A DNA stretch of 52,904 bases from Lentisphaeria bacterium (GCA_017615635.1 JAFZZR010000174.1:1-52904); one strand, 5' to 3'; numbered from the stretch's first letter, positions 7,952 to 16,921 are shown. Made by a program: numbers and translations. The notes: a model not told the origin generated them from the sequence alone.

Positions 7952-8797
7952 ATGAAAAAAAGACTTGCCGACCTGCTGGAATACGCTCGCGCCCTGCACG
8001 AACCGGAAAATCTTTTTGCCGGACGTCAGCTGGCCCGGAATTTTTCGCCGCCGGACAGCATCCTCGTGTTTTTCCACGATTTCACCGCCTCCGCCCCCAA
8101 CTCCCACGGACGCCATACGCTGGTGATCCCGTTCGATGCCATGACCTACTATCTGGGCGGGAGGCGTCTGGATCTGGAGCCGGGGGGCGTGCTGTACGTG
8201 CCGCCCTACGAAACGAGATTCCTTCACCCGGGGTCCGCGGGATTCCGCCGGCTGTTCATCACCTTCGACGGCGATCCGGGACAGAAGTATCTGCCGGAGC
8301 CGGGATACTATACGCCGGGAGAGAGGGTGCGCGGTCTGCTGGATGAATTTCTCGCCGCCTACGAAAAAGGCACGGCGGAAGAAACGGCGTGCAGGCTTCT
8401 CTGTTTTCTGGAACAGCTTTCGGAGGGAGCCGCTGCTGCACGGCCGGGCGCAAGACTTCCGCAGGGCGTGGAGAAAACGCTGGCGCGGATCGAATCGGAT
8501 CTTTCCGTGCCTCTGGACATCAAGAGTCTGGCGGAGAATGCAGGGCTTTCCGAGGGACGTCTCCGGACGCTTTTCCGGGAGCATGTGGGAATTTCCCTGG
8601 GGCGTTTCGTGGCCGGAAAAAAACTGGACTACGCCCGATACTGTCTTCTCAATACGGAGATGCCGCTCGCGGACATCGCCGCAGGCTGCGGCTTCGCCAA
8701 CGTCTTTGTCTTCGGTTCGTTCTTCAAGAGGGAGACGGGCACGCCCCCGTTCCGTTTCCGCGTGCAGAACCGGAAGAAAACGGCTTTGGGCGACTGA
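7952..8797 (+). CDS. AraC-family transcriptional regulator
   Basis: A 281-residue regulator: an N-terminal cupin-like sensor half (about 1-150; 'YYLGGRRLDLEPGGVLYVPPYETRFLHPG') and a C-terminal pair of helix-turn-helix motifs (about 180-275). The second HTH has the family signature 'PLADIAAGCGFANVFVFGSFFKRETGTPPFRFR'. The start was placed at 7952 rather than the upstream in-frame TTG, which lies inside the predicted promoter. It is divergent from the GH89/GH20 operon and is the obvious candidate to control it in response to an imported sugar. The ligand is unknown. Confidence 0.9.
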   Translation: MKKRLADLLEYARALHEPENLFAGRQLARNFSPPDSILVFFHDFTASAPNSHGRHTLVIPFDAMTYYLGGRRLDLEPGGVLYVPPYETRFLHPGSAGFRRLFITFDGDPGQKYLPEPGYYTPGERVRGLLDEFLAAYEKGTAEETACRLLCFLEQLSEGAAAARPGARLPQGVEKTLARIESDLSVPLDIKSLAENAGLSEGRLRTLFREHVGISLGRFVAGKKLDYARYCLLNTEMPLADIAAGCGFANVFVFGSFFKRETGTPPFRFRVQNRKKTALGD

Positions 8798-8889
8798 TTT
8801 TCTCCTTTTTTTGGCCGGACGCCTTTACTTCCGGAAAAAAAGGTTTATTGTACAAACTGGAAAATGACAATCCCATGGAGACTGCGGAA

Positions 8890-10215
8890 ATGAAAAAATG
8901 TTTTCTCTTGTGTTTTATGATCGGTCTTTCGACGGCGTCCGCCGCCCTCTTTGCGGCCCCGGCGAGGCCCCTGCCCGGACTGGAGGGCGGGATGCTGAAG
9001 ATTCAGGAGGCGCCCGCCTCGCTGGAAACGAAGGAGCCGGAAACGAAAACTCCGGAGATCCGGGATGACCGGAGGAACGTTCAAATAGAGGAAGGAGAAA
9101 CGCCGTCGCCGTCATTTCCGGGGGCGGATTTGACTTCCCGCCCGTCCTCCTGGTCCGCCGCGACGCCTGTTCCGCCGCGGTCCCTGGCCGCGAGGCTGCG
9201 GGATCCCGGCAGTGCAGGGAAACTTCACTGGGCGCCGCTGGAACATGTCGGCGTACTGCGTGGGGTGCGGCTTCCGGCGGTGGCGCTCTCGCCGGATCAG
9301 AGCGTGCTGGCGATCGTGGAGACGACGGGAGGCGAGGAACCGCCGAACGGGAGCCGTATTGTGCTCATCAATACGCACACGTGGGAAATTCTGAAGCTGA
9401 TCGAAACGCCGAGACACGCGGAAAAGATCGTCTTTGCCGGGAAGGAGCCGGCTCTTTATGCTCTGTGCCGCGTGCAGTCCGAACTGAAACAGAATGCCGG
9501 TCTCGTCCGGTTCCGTCTGGATTCCGGCGAAGAATCCGCGTTCATCCGGACGGGATCGCTGGGCTGCGCCGATCTGTTCTGCGACCGGGAAGACCGGGTA
9601 TATGTTTCCGATGCGGCCAAGCCCCGGGTCCTGGTTTTCACGCCGGACCTTTCCTCGCACAAAACAGTAAAAACAGCCTCGTCCGGCTGCGCTCTGGCCC
9701 TTTCGCCCGACGGCAGACGGTGGGCCGCGGCGGGCAAAGCGGGCAAGATCGAGGTTTTCAAAGTCGGGGATGCCCGTCCGCTCAGTACGGAAAAGATACC
9801 GGCTGATTATCCGGTCCGTCAGCTCCTCTTCCTGGATAACGGAAGGAGCTTTCTCTGCGCACCCGACCCGCTGACGGACCGATCCGCCTTTGCGCTCCGG
9901 GCGGGCCGGATCCAGGAATTCGAGGGGACCAGCGCGGGAGAGCTGGCCGTAAGCACGGACGGGCGGGTGATCCTGCACCGGAAGAAAGTGGCCGGCGAGA
10001 TCGAATTTCTGGACGCGCGGACATTTCAGAAGCTGGCCTCGGCGACTCCGGGGAGGATCGATCCCCGGACGCAAGGATATCCCCGTGCGGTGTTCCCGCT
10101 GGAAGCGGGTGAACTGACGGCCGTGCTGGATGAAACGGGCAATCTGTATGTTCTGCGCCGTCCGGAGCAGCAGACGAAATTCCAGAAAAAGATCATTCTG
10201 ACGCCGTGGAAATGA
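8890..10215 (+). CDS. Exported beta-propeller protein of unknown function
   Basis: A 441-residue protein. I chose the ATG at 8890 because GGAG lies 9 bases upstream and the frame then opens with a clean signal peptide (MKKCFLLCFMIGLSTASA); an upstream in-frame ATG at 8875 is possible. After a proline/glutamate-rich linker (about 30-110) come repeated four-strand blades with 'ALSPDQSVLAIVET' and 'ALSPDGRRWAAAGKAGKIEVFKVG', typical of WD40/YVTN-like propellers. Such proteins bind partners rather than catalyse. Its stop overlaps the start of the lipoprotein gene (ATGA), and a membrane kinase follows, so it may be a periplasmic partner in a signalling or envelope module. No specific function can be assigned. 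Confidence 0.8.
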   Translation: MKKCFLLCFMIGLSTASAALFAAPARPLPGLEGGMLKIQEAPASLETKEPETKTPEIRDDRRNVQIEEGETPSPSFPGADLTSRPSSWSAATPVPPRSLAARLRDPGSAGKLHWAPLEHVGVLRGVRLPAVALSPDQSVLAIVETTGGEEPPNGSRIVLINTHTWEILKLIETPRHAEKIVFAGKEPALYALCRVQSELKQNAGLVRFRLDSGEESAFIRTGSLGCADLFCDREDRVYVSDAAKPRVLVFTPDLSSHKTVKTASSGCALALSPDGRRWAAAGKAGKIEVFKVGDARPLSTEKIPADYPVRQLLFLDNGRSFLCAPDPLTDRSAFALRAGRIQEFEGTSAGELAVSTDGRVILHRKKVAGEIEFLDARTFQKLASATPGRIDPRTQGYPRAVFPLEAGELTAVLDETGNLYVLRRPEQQTKFQKKIILTPWK

Positions 10216-10667
10216 ACCGGATCCGGACTTTTCTTTTTCTCCCTCTCCTGACGGCACTGGCCGCCGGGACCGCGGGCTGTTCGCTGTTTTCCGACTCGAA
10301 ATCCGGTGACGGCTGGCGGGAAGACGGTACGGGCGCCGTTTCCGTGCTCCGCGAGCGCGAGATCCGTCTGACAGGTTCGTTCCGGTGCTTTCTCCCCCCG
10401 GATACGCCCGATGCCGTACGGATCCTTCTGATCCGAACGGGAAACAGGATGGAGCTGACACCCTCCTTCCGCACGGCGGATCCCCAAACGTTCCCCGCCA
10501 TGCTCCGCGCCGGATATGCGGACGCGGCATACGGCACGATTTCGGAAGCGGAGGCGGAGGAACTTCAGCTGAGGGGCATTCCCCTGCCCGTGGGCGGCGT
10601 GCTGCTGCTGCGTCCGGACGATGCCGCCTGGTCGGAACGGATTCAGTCCTCGATCCCGCTGGACTGA
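10212..10667 (+). CDS. Small lipoprotein of unknown function
   Basis: A 151-residue protein starting with ATG in a 4-base ATGA overlap with the propeller gene. The N-terminus MNRIRTFLFLPLLTALAAGTAGC is a lipoprotein signal with a T-A-G-C lipobox (Cys about 23). The mature domain has two recognisable blocks, 'DAVRILLIRTGNRMELTPSF' and 'YADAAYGTISEAEAEELQLRGIPLPVGGVLLLRPDDAAW', an alpha/beta pattern with no match I know. It is most likely anchored to a membrane together with the propeller protein encoded upstream. Confidence 0.8.
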   Translation: MNRIRTFLFLPLLTALAAGTAGCSLFSDSKSGDGWREDGTGAVSVLREREIRLTGSFRCFLPPDTPDAVRILLIRTGNRMELTPSFRTADPQTFPAMLRAGYADAAYGTISEAEAEELQLRGIPLPVGGVLLLRPDDAAWSERIQSSIPLD

Positions 10668-10703
10668 TCCGGCCGTTTTACAGACAAATCGGAAGGAGCA
10701 TGC

Positions 10704-10732
10704 TTGTTTTTTGCGGGATCCGGCACTACATT
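10704..10732 (+). promoter_or_regulatory. Promoter of the Ser/Thr kinase gene
   Basis: TTGTTT (10704-10709) and TACATT (10727-10732) with a 17-base spacer, 75 bases before the kinase ATG. It is identical in both hexamers and spacing to the element at 219-247. Confidence 0.6.
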
Positions 10733-10807
10733 ATCACGCGGGATGCAGGAAACAAATAAATATCGGAAGGAAAGTCTGAGGCGGATCCGCTTCGGACAGA
10801 AAAGCCC

Positions 10808-13237
10808 ATGATCATCAAATGTCCGCAATGCGGTCGTGAAACCGAACTGGAACACGTGGAACGGGGACGGCATGTCGAATGCATGTGCGGCTCCCGGTTC
10901 TTCCTGGACGAACTGACCGTCGTTCAGGACTATTCGGCCATCGATCAGGCGCCTCCGGAAAAAATCGGTCCCTACAAAATCGAACGTTTTATCGGACGCG
11001 GGGGTATGGGCCGTGTCTATAAGGGGATCCATCCGTCGCTGGGTCTGCCGGTGGCGGTGAAGATCCTTCTGCCCGAGTTTGCGAACAATGCCGTATTCAA
11101 AGCCCGCTTCATCCAGTCGGCAAAAATCTGCGCCAAACTGAATCATCCCAATATCGTCCGGGTATATGACTTCGGAACCACGGACGACGGCACGCTTTAT
11201 CTCGTCATGGAATACATCGCGGGCGGCACGCTCCACGATCTTCTCATGCGGTCCGGACCGCTGGATCCGGAAAAGACCGCCCGGATCGCCGAAGCGGTCT
11301 GCGACGGGCTGGAGGTGGCCTGGAGTCACGGGATCGTGCACCGGGACATCAAACCGGACAATCTGATGATCACGTCGGAAGGCGAGTACAAGCTGTCCGA
11401 TCTGGGTCTTGCCAAGTACGAACCGGGCGCCGGAGAAAAGACGACCTGGCGCAGCGATACGCTGGAACTTTCGTCCCTGGGGACGCCGGATTACATGGCG
11501 CCGGAACAGGCCCTGAACGCCGCGAACTGCGACATCCGCGCGGATATCTATTCCCTGGGGATCACACTGTACCAGCTTCTTTCCGGACGGCTCCCCTTTA
11601 TCGCGTCCAGCCGGGAGGAGGTCCGCCGGATGCATCTGGAAGTGGAGGCCAAGCTGCCCGGGTACTATCGGCCCGGGATCCCCATGGATCTGGAATACAT
11701 CGTCATGCGCTGCATCCAGAAACGCCGGACCGACCGGTATCAGACGCCGGCCGATCTCCACGCCGATCTGCGCGCCTATCTGGAAGGCGCTCCCCTGCCC
11801 TCCACCACCTCCGGGCCGGATCCGGATCCCGCGGTTCCCCGGATGCCGGTATCCCAGGCTCGTCCCGGGAAGGAATCGAAGGGCGGATGGCGTCCGATGC
11901 TCATTCTTCTGGCGCTTCTGGTATGCGGAGCGGCGGTGATTTTCGCCAAAATCGCCGCATACCGGACGGCGGAGTCCGACAACGGCGGCGGCCCGTCTGC
12001 GGAATCCGGCGCCGGAGAGGAAAGCAAACGGGAGGATTCCGCCTCACGCGGCCGGGTCCGGCTGAATCGGGATGAAGTATGGTCCGACACGCTGAAGTTC
12101 GCACAGGCAGCGCTGCGGGACCGTTCCGATTTTGCCATGGCCATTCTGAATCTGAAATCCTTCGAAAACGATGCGGACCCCAAGAGGCGCGCGGAAGCCC
12201 GCGAGCTTCTGAAACGTCTGGATACGGCCTGCCGGGAGGAGATCCGGGAAAGAAGGATCCGTCTGGACCGTCAGGCGCAGAAGCTTCTGGACCAGGAGAA
12301 GTACGAAGAGGTCCTCCGGCTCTACGATTCGGGCTTTGCCGACCTGCGGGAAGAAAGCCGGAGCGTCCGCGAGGAGATTGCGGAGAATCTGACGAGGAAG
12401 ATCGAGGAACGGAACGTCCGCCGGGCGAAGGCCGCCGAGTTTCTGGAAAAGAAAATCGTTCCTCTTCTGGCCGCCGGGGAATACGGAGCCGCGGAAGAGC
12501 TGTATCTTTCGAAAGACAATCCGGTCCGCCCGGGGAAAATTCTGGATCTGATCCGTCAGTGCGCCTCCGTGCCGCGCCTGTTCGCCGAACAGATGCGGAG
12601 CCGGACCGGGCAGGACTGCTTCTTCCGGTTCCGGAGCGAGCCGTTCGCCTCCTGGGGACCCGGCGGGATGAAGATACTCGAAGTCGAGCCGCCGGAGATT
12701 TACGTTCAGGCGGAGGGCCGGCGCATGTTCACGATCCGGGATCTCACCTGGGACGAACAGGCTTCCGAGATCGAAAAACTTCCGGGAACGACAGGGGAAG
12801 GCCGGACGCTCTGGCTGATCGGCGCCTGTTTCCGCGAGGTACCCGAAGAGGCCATGGCTCTGGCGAAACAGCTGCCTGCGGAACTGCGGGAGTCGTACAG
12901 CCGGTATCTGGAGGATTGGAACCGCAAGCGGACACAGGAGCTTTTCCGGAGCGAACTCCGGAATTTTCTCAACGAAGTCGGCTATACCAGCAAAGACGTC
13001 CCGGAGCCGGATCAGCTCCAGCGTATCCGCCTCTTCAGCGCGCTGGACTGGTCCGACGAGGAAACCTGTTCCGGCCTGTACGACCGGCTGGATCTCCTGA
13101 TCCGGAAGTACATCGGTCTGCCCGATCTGGAACCGTACATCTCCGCACTCCGGCATATCCGTGCCGATGTGGAAGAACATATCATCGATCAACCTAAAAT
13201 ACCGGCCCGCGGGTCCATTCAGCGAACGGGAGAATAG
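10808..13237 (+). CDS. Membrane Ser/Thr protein kinase with N-terminal zinc ribbon
   Basis: An 809-residue Hanks-type kinase. C5-x2-C8 and C25-x-C27 form a small zinc-ribbon-like head, rare in such kinases. The kinase domain (about 55-325) is complete: G-loop GRGGMG (63-68), Lys85 in VAVK, HRDIKPDN (178-185), DLG (198-200, in place of DFG) and APE (231-233). A proline-rich linker and one transmembrane helix (about 363-384) follow, then about 420 residues rich in charged alpha-helix that should lie outside the cytoplasm. It should therefore phosphorylate cytoplasmic Ser/Thr substrates, possibly in response to an envelope signal. The propeller and lipoprotein genes upstream could supply the signal; the pfkB and sppA genes follow within a few bases. 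Confidence 0.92.
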   Translation: MIIKCPQCGRETELEHVERGRHVECMCGSRFFLDELTVVQDYSAIDQAPPEKIGPYKIERFIGRGGMGRVYKGIHPSLGLPVAVKILLPEFANNAVFKARFIQSAKICAKLNHPNIVRVYDFGTTDDGTLYLVMEYIAGGTLHDLLMRSGPLDPEKTARIAEAVCDGLEVAWSHGIVHRDIKPDNLMITSEGEYKLSDLGLAKYEPGAGEKTTWRSDTLELSSLGTPDYMAPEQALNAANCDIRADIYSLGITLYQLLSGRLPFIASSREEVRRMHLEVEAKLPGYYRPGIPMDLEYIVMRCIQKRRTDRYQTPADLHADLRAYLEGAPLPSTTSGPDPDPAVPRMPVSQARPGKESKGGWRPMLILLALLVCGAAVIFAKIAAYRTAESDNGGGPSAESGAGEESKREDSASRGRVRLNRDEVWSDTLKFAQAALRDRSDFAMAILNLKSFENDADPKRRAEARELLKRLDTACREEIRERRIRLDRQAQKLLDQEKYEEVLRLYDSGFADLREESRSVREEIAENLTRKIEERNVRRAKAAEFLEKKIVPLLAAGEYGAAEELYLSKDNPVRPGKILDLIRQCASVPRLFAEQMRSRTGQDCFFRFRSEPFASWGPGGMKILEVEPPEIYVQAEGRRMFTIRDLTWDEQASEIEKLPGTTGEGRTLWLIGACFREVPEEAMALAKQLPAELRESYSRYLEDWNRKRTQELFRSELRNFLNEVGYTSKDVPEPDQLQRIRLFSALDWSDEETCSGLYDRLDLLIRKYIGLPDLEPYISALRHIRADVEEHIIDQPKIPARGSIQRTGE

Positions 13238-13241
13238 TCTA

Positions 13242-14192
13242 ATGGGAAAAAATTGCGGATCTCAAAAACCTCACATCCTTGTCACCGGATTCAATCCCGC
13301 CTGGCAGAAAACTCTTTTCTTTCCCTCCTTCCGCCCCGGAGAGGTGAACCGGGCGGACTCCGTCCTTTACACGGCGGGGGGCAAAGGCATTCATTTTCTG
13401 CGTGCGGCCCGGATCTGGGGCGGAGTCGACGGCTGCGTGTTCCAGTTTGCGGGCGGAGAAACCGGCAAACGAATCACGGACTCTCTTGCGAAAGAAGGAC
13501 TGCCCTGCTTCACCGTCCCGCTGGAGGGCGAAACAAGGACCTGCACCACGGTACTCTGCCGGAAGACCTGCGTCATGACGGAACTCATCGAGCCCTCCGC
13601 GACCGTGTCGAAAGACGCCCTGGATGCCATGCACGCCGCGATCCGGTCCTCTCTGGAAACGGCGGATGCGCTGGCGCTCTGCGGGACCTGTCCTCCGGGC
13701 ACGCCGCCCGAGTACTACGCGCTTCTGGCCGCGGAAGCCCGGAAGCGGAAGCGTTTCGTGTTCGCGGACGTGTTTCAAAATATCCGGACCGCTCTGGAGG
13801 AAGGTGTCGATCTTCTCAAGATAAACCGGGAGGAGCTTCTGATTCTGAGCGGAGAAACGGATACCGAATCCGCGTTCCGGGAATGTTTCCGCAAGTTCCG
13901 GATCGGAATCCTTGCGGTGACGGACGGTAAGGATCCCGCCATGCTTTCGGAAGGCGGAGAGATCCGGTACTTCGATGTCCCCGTTGTGGAAAAACCCGTA
14001 AACCCGATCGGATGCGGAGATACCTGCTCCGGCGTGATGCTGACCAGTCTGCTTACCGGCGCCTCCCCTTCGGAGGCGTTCCGGAACGGTCTGGCAGCAG
14101 CGTCCGCGAACTGCATGACCGCCCATCCGGCGATCTACGACAAGGAGACGGCGCTGCGTTTTGCCGCCCTCCCCGAAAAGGAGAAAAACTGA
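13242..14192 (+). CDS. PfkB-family sugar (phosphate) kinase, 1-phosphofructokinase-like
   Basis: A 316-residue protein; ATG at 13242 with GGGAG upstream, four bases after the kinase stop. Family signatures: N-terminal substrate loop 'LYTAGGKGIHFLRAARIWGG' (GGKG-x-N/H pattern of FruK/LacC/PfkB hexose-phosphate kinases) and C-terminal 'NPIGCGDTCSGVMLTSL', with the GxGD catalytic aspartate. These enzymes phosphorylate fructose-1-P, tagatose-6-P or related sugars with ATP. Its stop overlaps the sppA start (TGATG), so the two are coupled. Which phosphosugar it uses cannot be read from the sequence. Confidence 0.85.
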   Translation: MGKNCGSQKPHILVTGFNPAWQKTLFFPSFRPGEVNRADSVLYTAGGKGIHFLRAARIWGGVDGCVFQFAGGETGKRITDSLAKEGLPCFTVPLEGETRTCTTVLCRKTCVMTELIEPSATVSKDALDAMHAAIRSSLETADALALCGTCPPGTPPEYYALLAAEARKRKRFVFADVFQNIRTALEEGVDLLKINREELLILSGETDTESAFRECFRKFRIGILAVTDGKDPAMLSEGGEIRYFDVPVVEKPVNPIGCGDTCSGVMLTSLLTGASPSEAFRNGLAAASANCMTAHPAIYDKETALRFAALPEKEKN

Positions 14193-15256
14193 TGGAAGAA
14201 GAAGCAAAAGAAGTGAGAAACACCGTGGAAACAAAAGAATGCAAACAGGGGAAAAAGATCGGCGCCTGGGGATGCTGCGGCATCTTCTGTGCCGGATTTT
14301 TCCTTTTCATCACGGTCTCCGTTGTCATGATGGGCCGGGCCTGCGCCTCCTGCGCCTCGACCATTTCCTCCGAGACCACGGGGAAAGAGGCGGAAACGGA
14401 ATTCCTCTGCGGAAATCCGAATTCCTCCAATGTGATCGCGGTTATCGACATCCGGGGCATCATCCTGCCGGAAGAGGAGGTTTTCGGATCGCAGATCGTG
14501 TCCCCGGAACGGATCTGCCATTTGATCCAGACGGCGGCAAAAGATCCTGAAGTCAAAGCCATTCTGATCCGGCTGGATACCCCCGGCGGCGAAGTGACCG
14601 CCTCCGACGTGATCCGGAACGAACTCAAAAACTGCGGGAAGCCCGTAGTTGCCCAGATGGAATCCATGGCGGCCAGCGGCGGATACTTTATCGCCACTGC
14701 GGCCGAACGGATCGTGGCAAACCGCACGACCATGACAGGGAGCATCGGAGTCGTGATCCGGACCCTGAACTACTACAGTCTGTTCCGTCTTCTGGGACTC
14801 AAGGAGTGCATCTACGCGTCCGGGAAAATGAAGGCCATGCTGAGCGGCGGTAAAGAGATCGAATCCGAAGAGGAGAAAGTCGTCCAGGCGCTGGTCATGG
14901 AAACCTTCACGGAATTCCTCCGGGAAGTTTCGGAAAGCCGCGGGATCCCCATGGAAAAACTCCGCGATTCCGATATCTGCGATGGACGCATACTTTCCGG
15001 CGCACAGGCAAAAAAAGCCGGTCTGGTGGATAAGCTGGGCTATTTCGCCGATGCCGTGACGGAAACGGAGAAGCTGCTCGATATTCCCGCCGGATCCGCG
15101 AAAGTGGTGCACTACCGCTCCGGATCCCGCCTGCTGGACATTCTCGCTTCCATGGCGGCGCCGTCCAAGCGGCTTTCCGTGTCCCTCAACGGAGAGGCGG
15201 TAAAGGAATTCACCATGACGCCCGGAAAGGCATACTTTCTTCCCTCGTTCCCGTAA
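14192..15256 (+). CDS. sppA: Signal peptide peptidase SppA-type serine protease
   Basis: A 354-residue protein with one N-terminal transmembrane segment (about 23-48), then the ClpP/crotonase-like fold of SppA proteases. 'VIDIRGIILPEEE' opens the domain; 'AILIRLDTPGGEVTASD' is the conserved oxyanion strand; Ser162 in MAASGGYF is the nucleophile; TMTGSIGV follows; Lys214 in ASGKMKAM is the likely general base of the Ser-Lys dyad. The length fits the short (SppA36K-like) type with one domain. It cleaves leftover signal peptides or membrane protein fragments on the outer face of the inner membrane. AAGGAG lies just upstream and the start overlaps the pfkB stop. Confidence 0.9.
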   Translation: MEEEAKEVRNTVETKECKQGKKIGAWGCCGIFCAGFFLFITVSVVMMGRACASCASTISSETTGKEAETEFLCGNPNSSNVIAVIDIRGIILPEEEVFGSQIVSPERICHLIQTAAKDPEVKAILIRLDTPGGEVTASDVIRNELKNCGKPVVAQMESMAASGGYFIATAAERIVANRTTMTGSIGVVIRTLNYYSLFRLLGLKECIYASGKMKAMLSGGKEIESEEEKVVQALVMETFTEFLREVSESRGIPMEKLRDSDICDGRILSGAQAKKAGLVDKLGYFADAVTETEKLLDIPAGSAKVVHYRSGSRLLDILASMAAPSKRLSVSLNGEAVKEFTMTPGKAYFLPSFP

Positions 15257-15277
15257 TTCCCGGCCTGAAAAAGAGAA

Positions 15278-16297
15278 ATGCCCTTCCCCGACTTCGAAAA
15301 GGAGCTCCTCTCCGCCGCGCAGTTCGACGGCTCGGTCCCCGCTGACCGCTTTTCCTGGTCTTTCTCCCGGGAACGGCTGTTCCGCCGGTGCCGCAGAGCT
15401 TTTTTCATCGGCAGCTTTCTATCCCAGGGCGGATGGGATCCGCTGGTCCATCCGCTGATCCGGTCCGCCTACATGGAAAAGCACACGCTTCCATTCCGGC
15501 TGTGGCTCACCCGGACAGTCCAAAGCGGGATCGCGGCCGGGCTGAAAAAGGCAGTGGTTCTGCCTCCGGATTCGCGTCGGAAAGCCTTTTCCTCCGGCTG
15601 CCTCCGCTTCCTTTCGAAAAATCTGTTTGACCTGGAGTTTTCCCTGGAACACGGGGAATATCTGAGCGATCCGAAAAGGCCCTGCGTCCGGGAGTGTCTT
15701 GACGGACAGACGGCGCGTTTTCCCGAACTCCGCCGACAGGCTCTGGATTCCTTTTCCGCGGCATATGCGGCGCTCATGAAAGCGCCCTGGTTTCACGACA
15801 TTCTGCGGCTCGATGTCATGCACTTCCGGTTCGATGACGAACTGATCTCCATTCTCTTCGAACAGTGGCCCGTGTGGTTCTCCCCTGGTCTCGTCTTCTT
15901 CTCCGGAAAGCAGTTCAACATGATCCTCTGTTCCGCCTCGGAAACGGTTTGTCCTTCCGGAGAGGAACCCGGCACGGAGGATGATCTTCCCGATCCCGCC
16001 GGCGTGACCGCCGCCCTGTTCGAAATGCATATCCGGTCGAAGTGGCAGCGAGAACCGCCGCTGGCCCGTCTCTTCCGGTTCGGACCCGACGGCGCCGACG
16101 TGGAGGAGATCCGGCCCGCGCCCGGCATCCGGACACTGATCCGGAACGGAGCCGGTGAAATGTTCTCCCTGATACGGCCGGACGGATCGGCCCGCTTCGG
16201 CGATTTTCCCAAAACGACGGACCCGATCCGCTGTGCCGGATGTCAGTACGCAGATACCTGCCGTCTGCTGGATCAGTGGGCGGATCGTCACTGCTGA
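15278..16297 (+). CDS. Cas4/AddB-like PD-(D/E)XK-fold protein with an iron-sulfur cysteine set, possibly inactive
   Basis: A 339-residue protein. Near the N-terminus 'SFSRERLFRRCRRAFFIGSF' (about 28-47) looks like the 'S-x-S-x-L-x-x-Y-x-x-C-P-x-x-F' entry helix of RecB/AddB/Cas4 nucleases. The C-terminus has C-x2-C-x5-C (CAGCQYADTC), so one early and three late cysteines match the 4Fe-4S arrangement of Cas4 and AddB. I could not find a convincing D...(D/E)xK core; the expected place reads 'FDDELISILFEQWPVWFSPGLVFFSGK'. It may thus be a structural or DNA-binding relative rather than an active nuclease. It follows sppA by 21 bases and its 3' end overlaps the convergent gene at 16288 by 10 bases. 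The family link is judged by motif layout only. Confidence 0.6.
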   Translation: MPFPDFEKELLSAAQFDGSVPADRFSWSFSRERLFRRCRRAFFIGSFLSQGGWDPLVHPLIRSAYMEKHTLPFRLWLTRTVQSGIAAGLKKAVVLPPDSRRKAFSSGCLRFLSKNLFDLEFSLEHGEYLSDPKRPCVRECLDGQTARFPELRRQALDSFSAAYAALMKAPWFHDILRLDVMHFRFDDELISILFEQWPVWFSPGLVFFSGKQFNMILCSASETVCPSGEEPGTEDDLPDPAGVTAALFEMHIRSKWQREPPLARLFRFGPDGADVEEIRPAPGIRTLIRNGAGEMFSLIRPDGSARFGDFPKTTDPIRCAGCQYADTCRLLDQWADRHC

Positions 16298-16710
16298 AGG
16301 AGCAGTTCGATCTGGTAGACGGCGTGCCCGGCAAAAAGGACGCCTTCGGCGGGTCCGGAGGAAACCGGCAGGTAAAAAACGTCCTGGATCGTCCGCCCCG
16401 AATCGGGGAAGAGACTCCGGACCTGTTCCGCCAGGCGCCAGACGGAGGACGCCCGGGAATCGCCTCCGGCCGTGAACGAATCCACCAGCAGCAGGCGGAT
16501 CGTCTGTGTCTGCACAGCGTTTCCGTTGCGGTATCCGGACTCTTCCGGGAACAGAATGACTGCGGGCAGAGAAGCCCCGCTCAAGACCCGGAGATCCCCG
16601 TTTTCGTTCGTGTCGTCCGGAAGATTTTTCCCGGGAATGAAATGGACGGACCGGACACATTCCGACAGAATGGTCTTCAGATCGTCCGCGATGTTTTCCA
16701 GCGTTCTCAT
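16288..16710 (-). CDS. Small protein of unknown function, weakly phage-tail-terminator-like
   Basis: A 140-residue protein with a good GGAG before its ATG. It is predicted alpha/beta: 'RTLENIADDLKTILSECV' (helix), 'LPAVILFPEES', 'TQTIRLLLVDSF' and 'HAVYQIELLLQQ' strands. The order (N-terminal helix, strands, a helix 'SSVWRLAEQVRSLF', strand) resembles small phage tail-completion or terminator proteins that join head and tail, but no other phage gene is near. It overlaps the end of the convergent iron-sulfur protein gene by 10 bases. I cannot assign a function; host domestication of a phage gene is one possibility. Confidence 0.6.
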   Translation of the reverse strand: MRTLENIADDLKTILSECVRSVHFIPGKNLPDDTNENGDLRVLSGASLPAVILFPEESGYRNGNAVQTQTIRLLLVDSFTAGGDSRASSVWRLAEQVRSLFPDSGRTIQDVFYLPVSSGPAEGVLFAGHAVYQIELLLQQ

Positions 16711-16738
16711 TTCGGTTTCTCCATGTTGTTTTATGGGC

Positions 16739-16783
16739 CGGACCGATCGGCGCTTTTCAGGAGAGAAAGCGGGAAACGGTCCG
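16739..16783. repeat. Nested inverted repeat upstream of the small orphan gene
   Basis: CGGACCG (16739-16745) pairs with CGGTCCG (16777-16783), and inside this CGCTTT (16751-16756) pairs with AAAGCG (16766-16771). TTTT follows on the plus strand. It lies between the orphan gene and the AraC regulator. It could be a weak terminator for plus-strand transcripts or a regulatory hairpin in the orphan gene's leader; neither is shown. Confidence 0.4.
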
Positions 16784-16921
16784 TTTTATAAAAGAGGGAG
16801 AAGCCGGTACGGAAATCCGGAAAAAATGAGATTTCCCCGGTGCGGCAACAGCCGAAAACTTACGGATATCGGACTTTCGGGAAACGCCGGAAGACCAGTT
16901 GCAGGTTTTGGCAGTGCCGCC

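Noticed and set aside
8804-8843. Inverted repeat CCTTTTTTT ... AAAAAAAGG after the AraC gene
   Set aside because: The T-run is on the wrong side for a terminator of the plus-strand gene, and the stem is mostly A-T with a bulge; chance seems possible.
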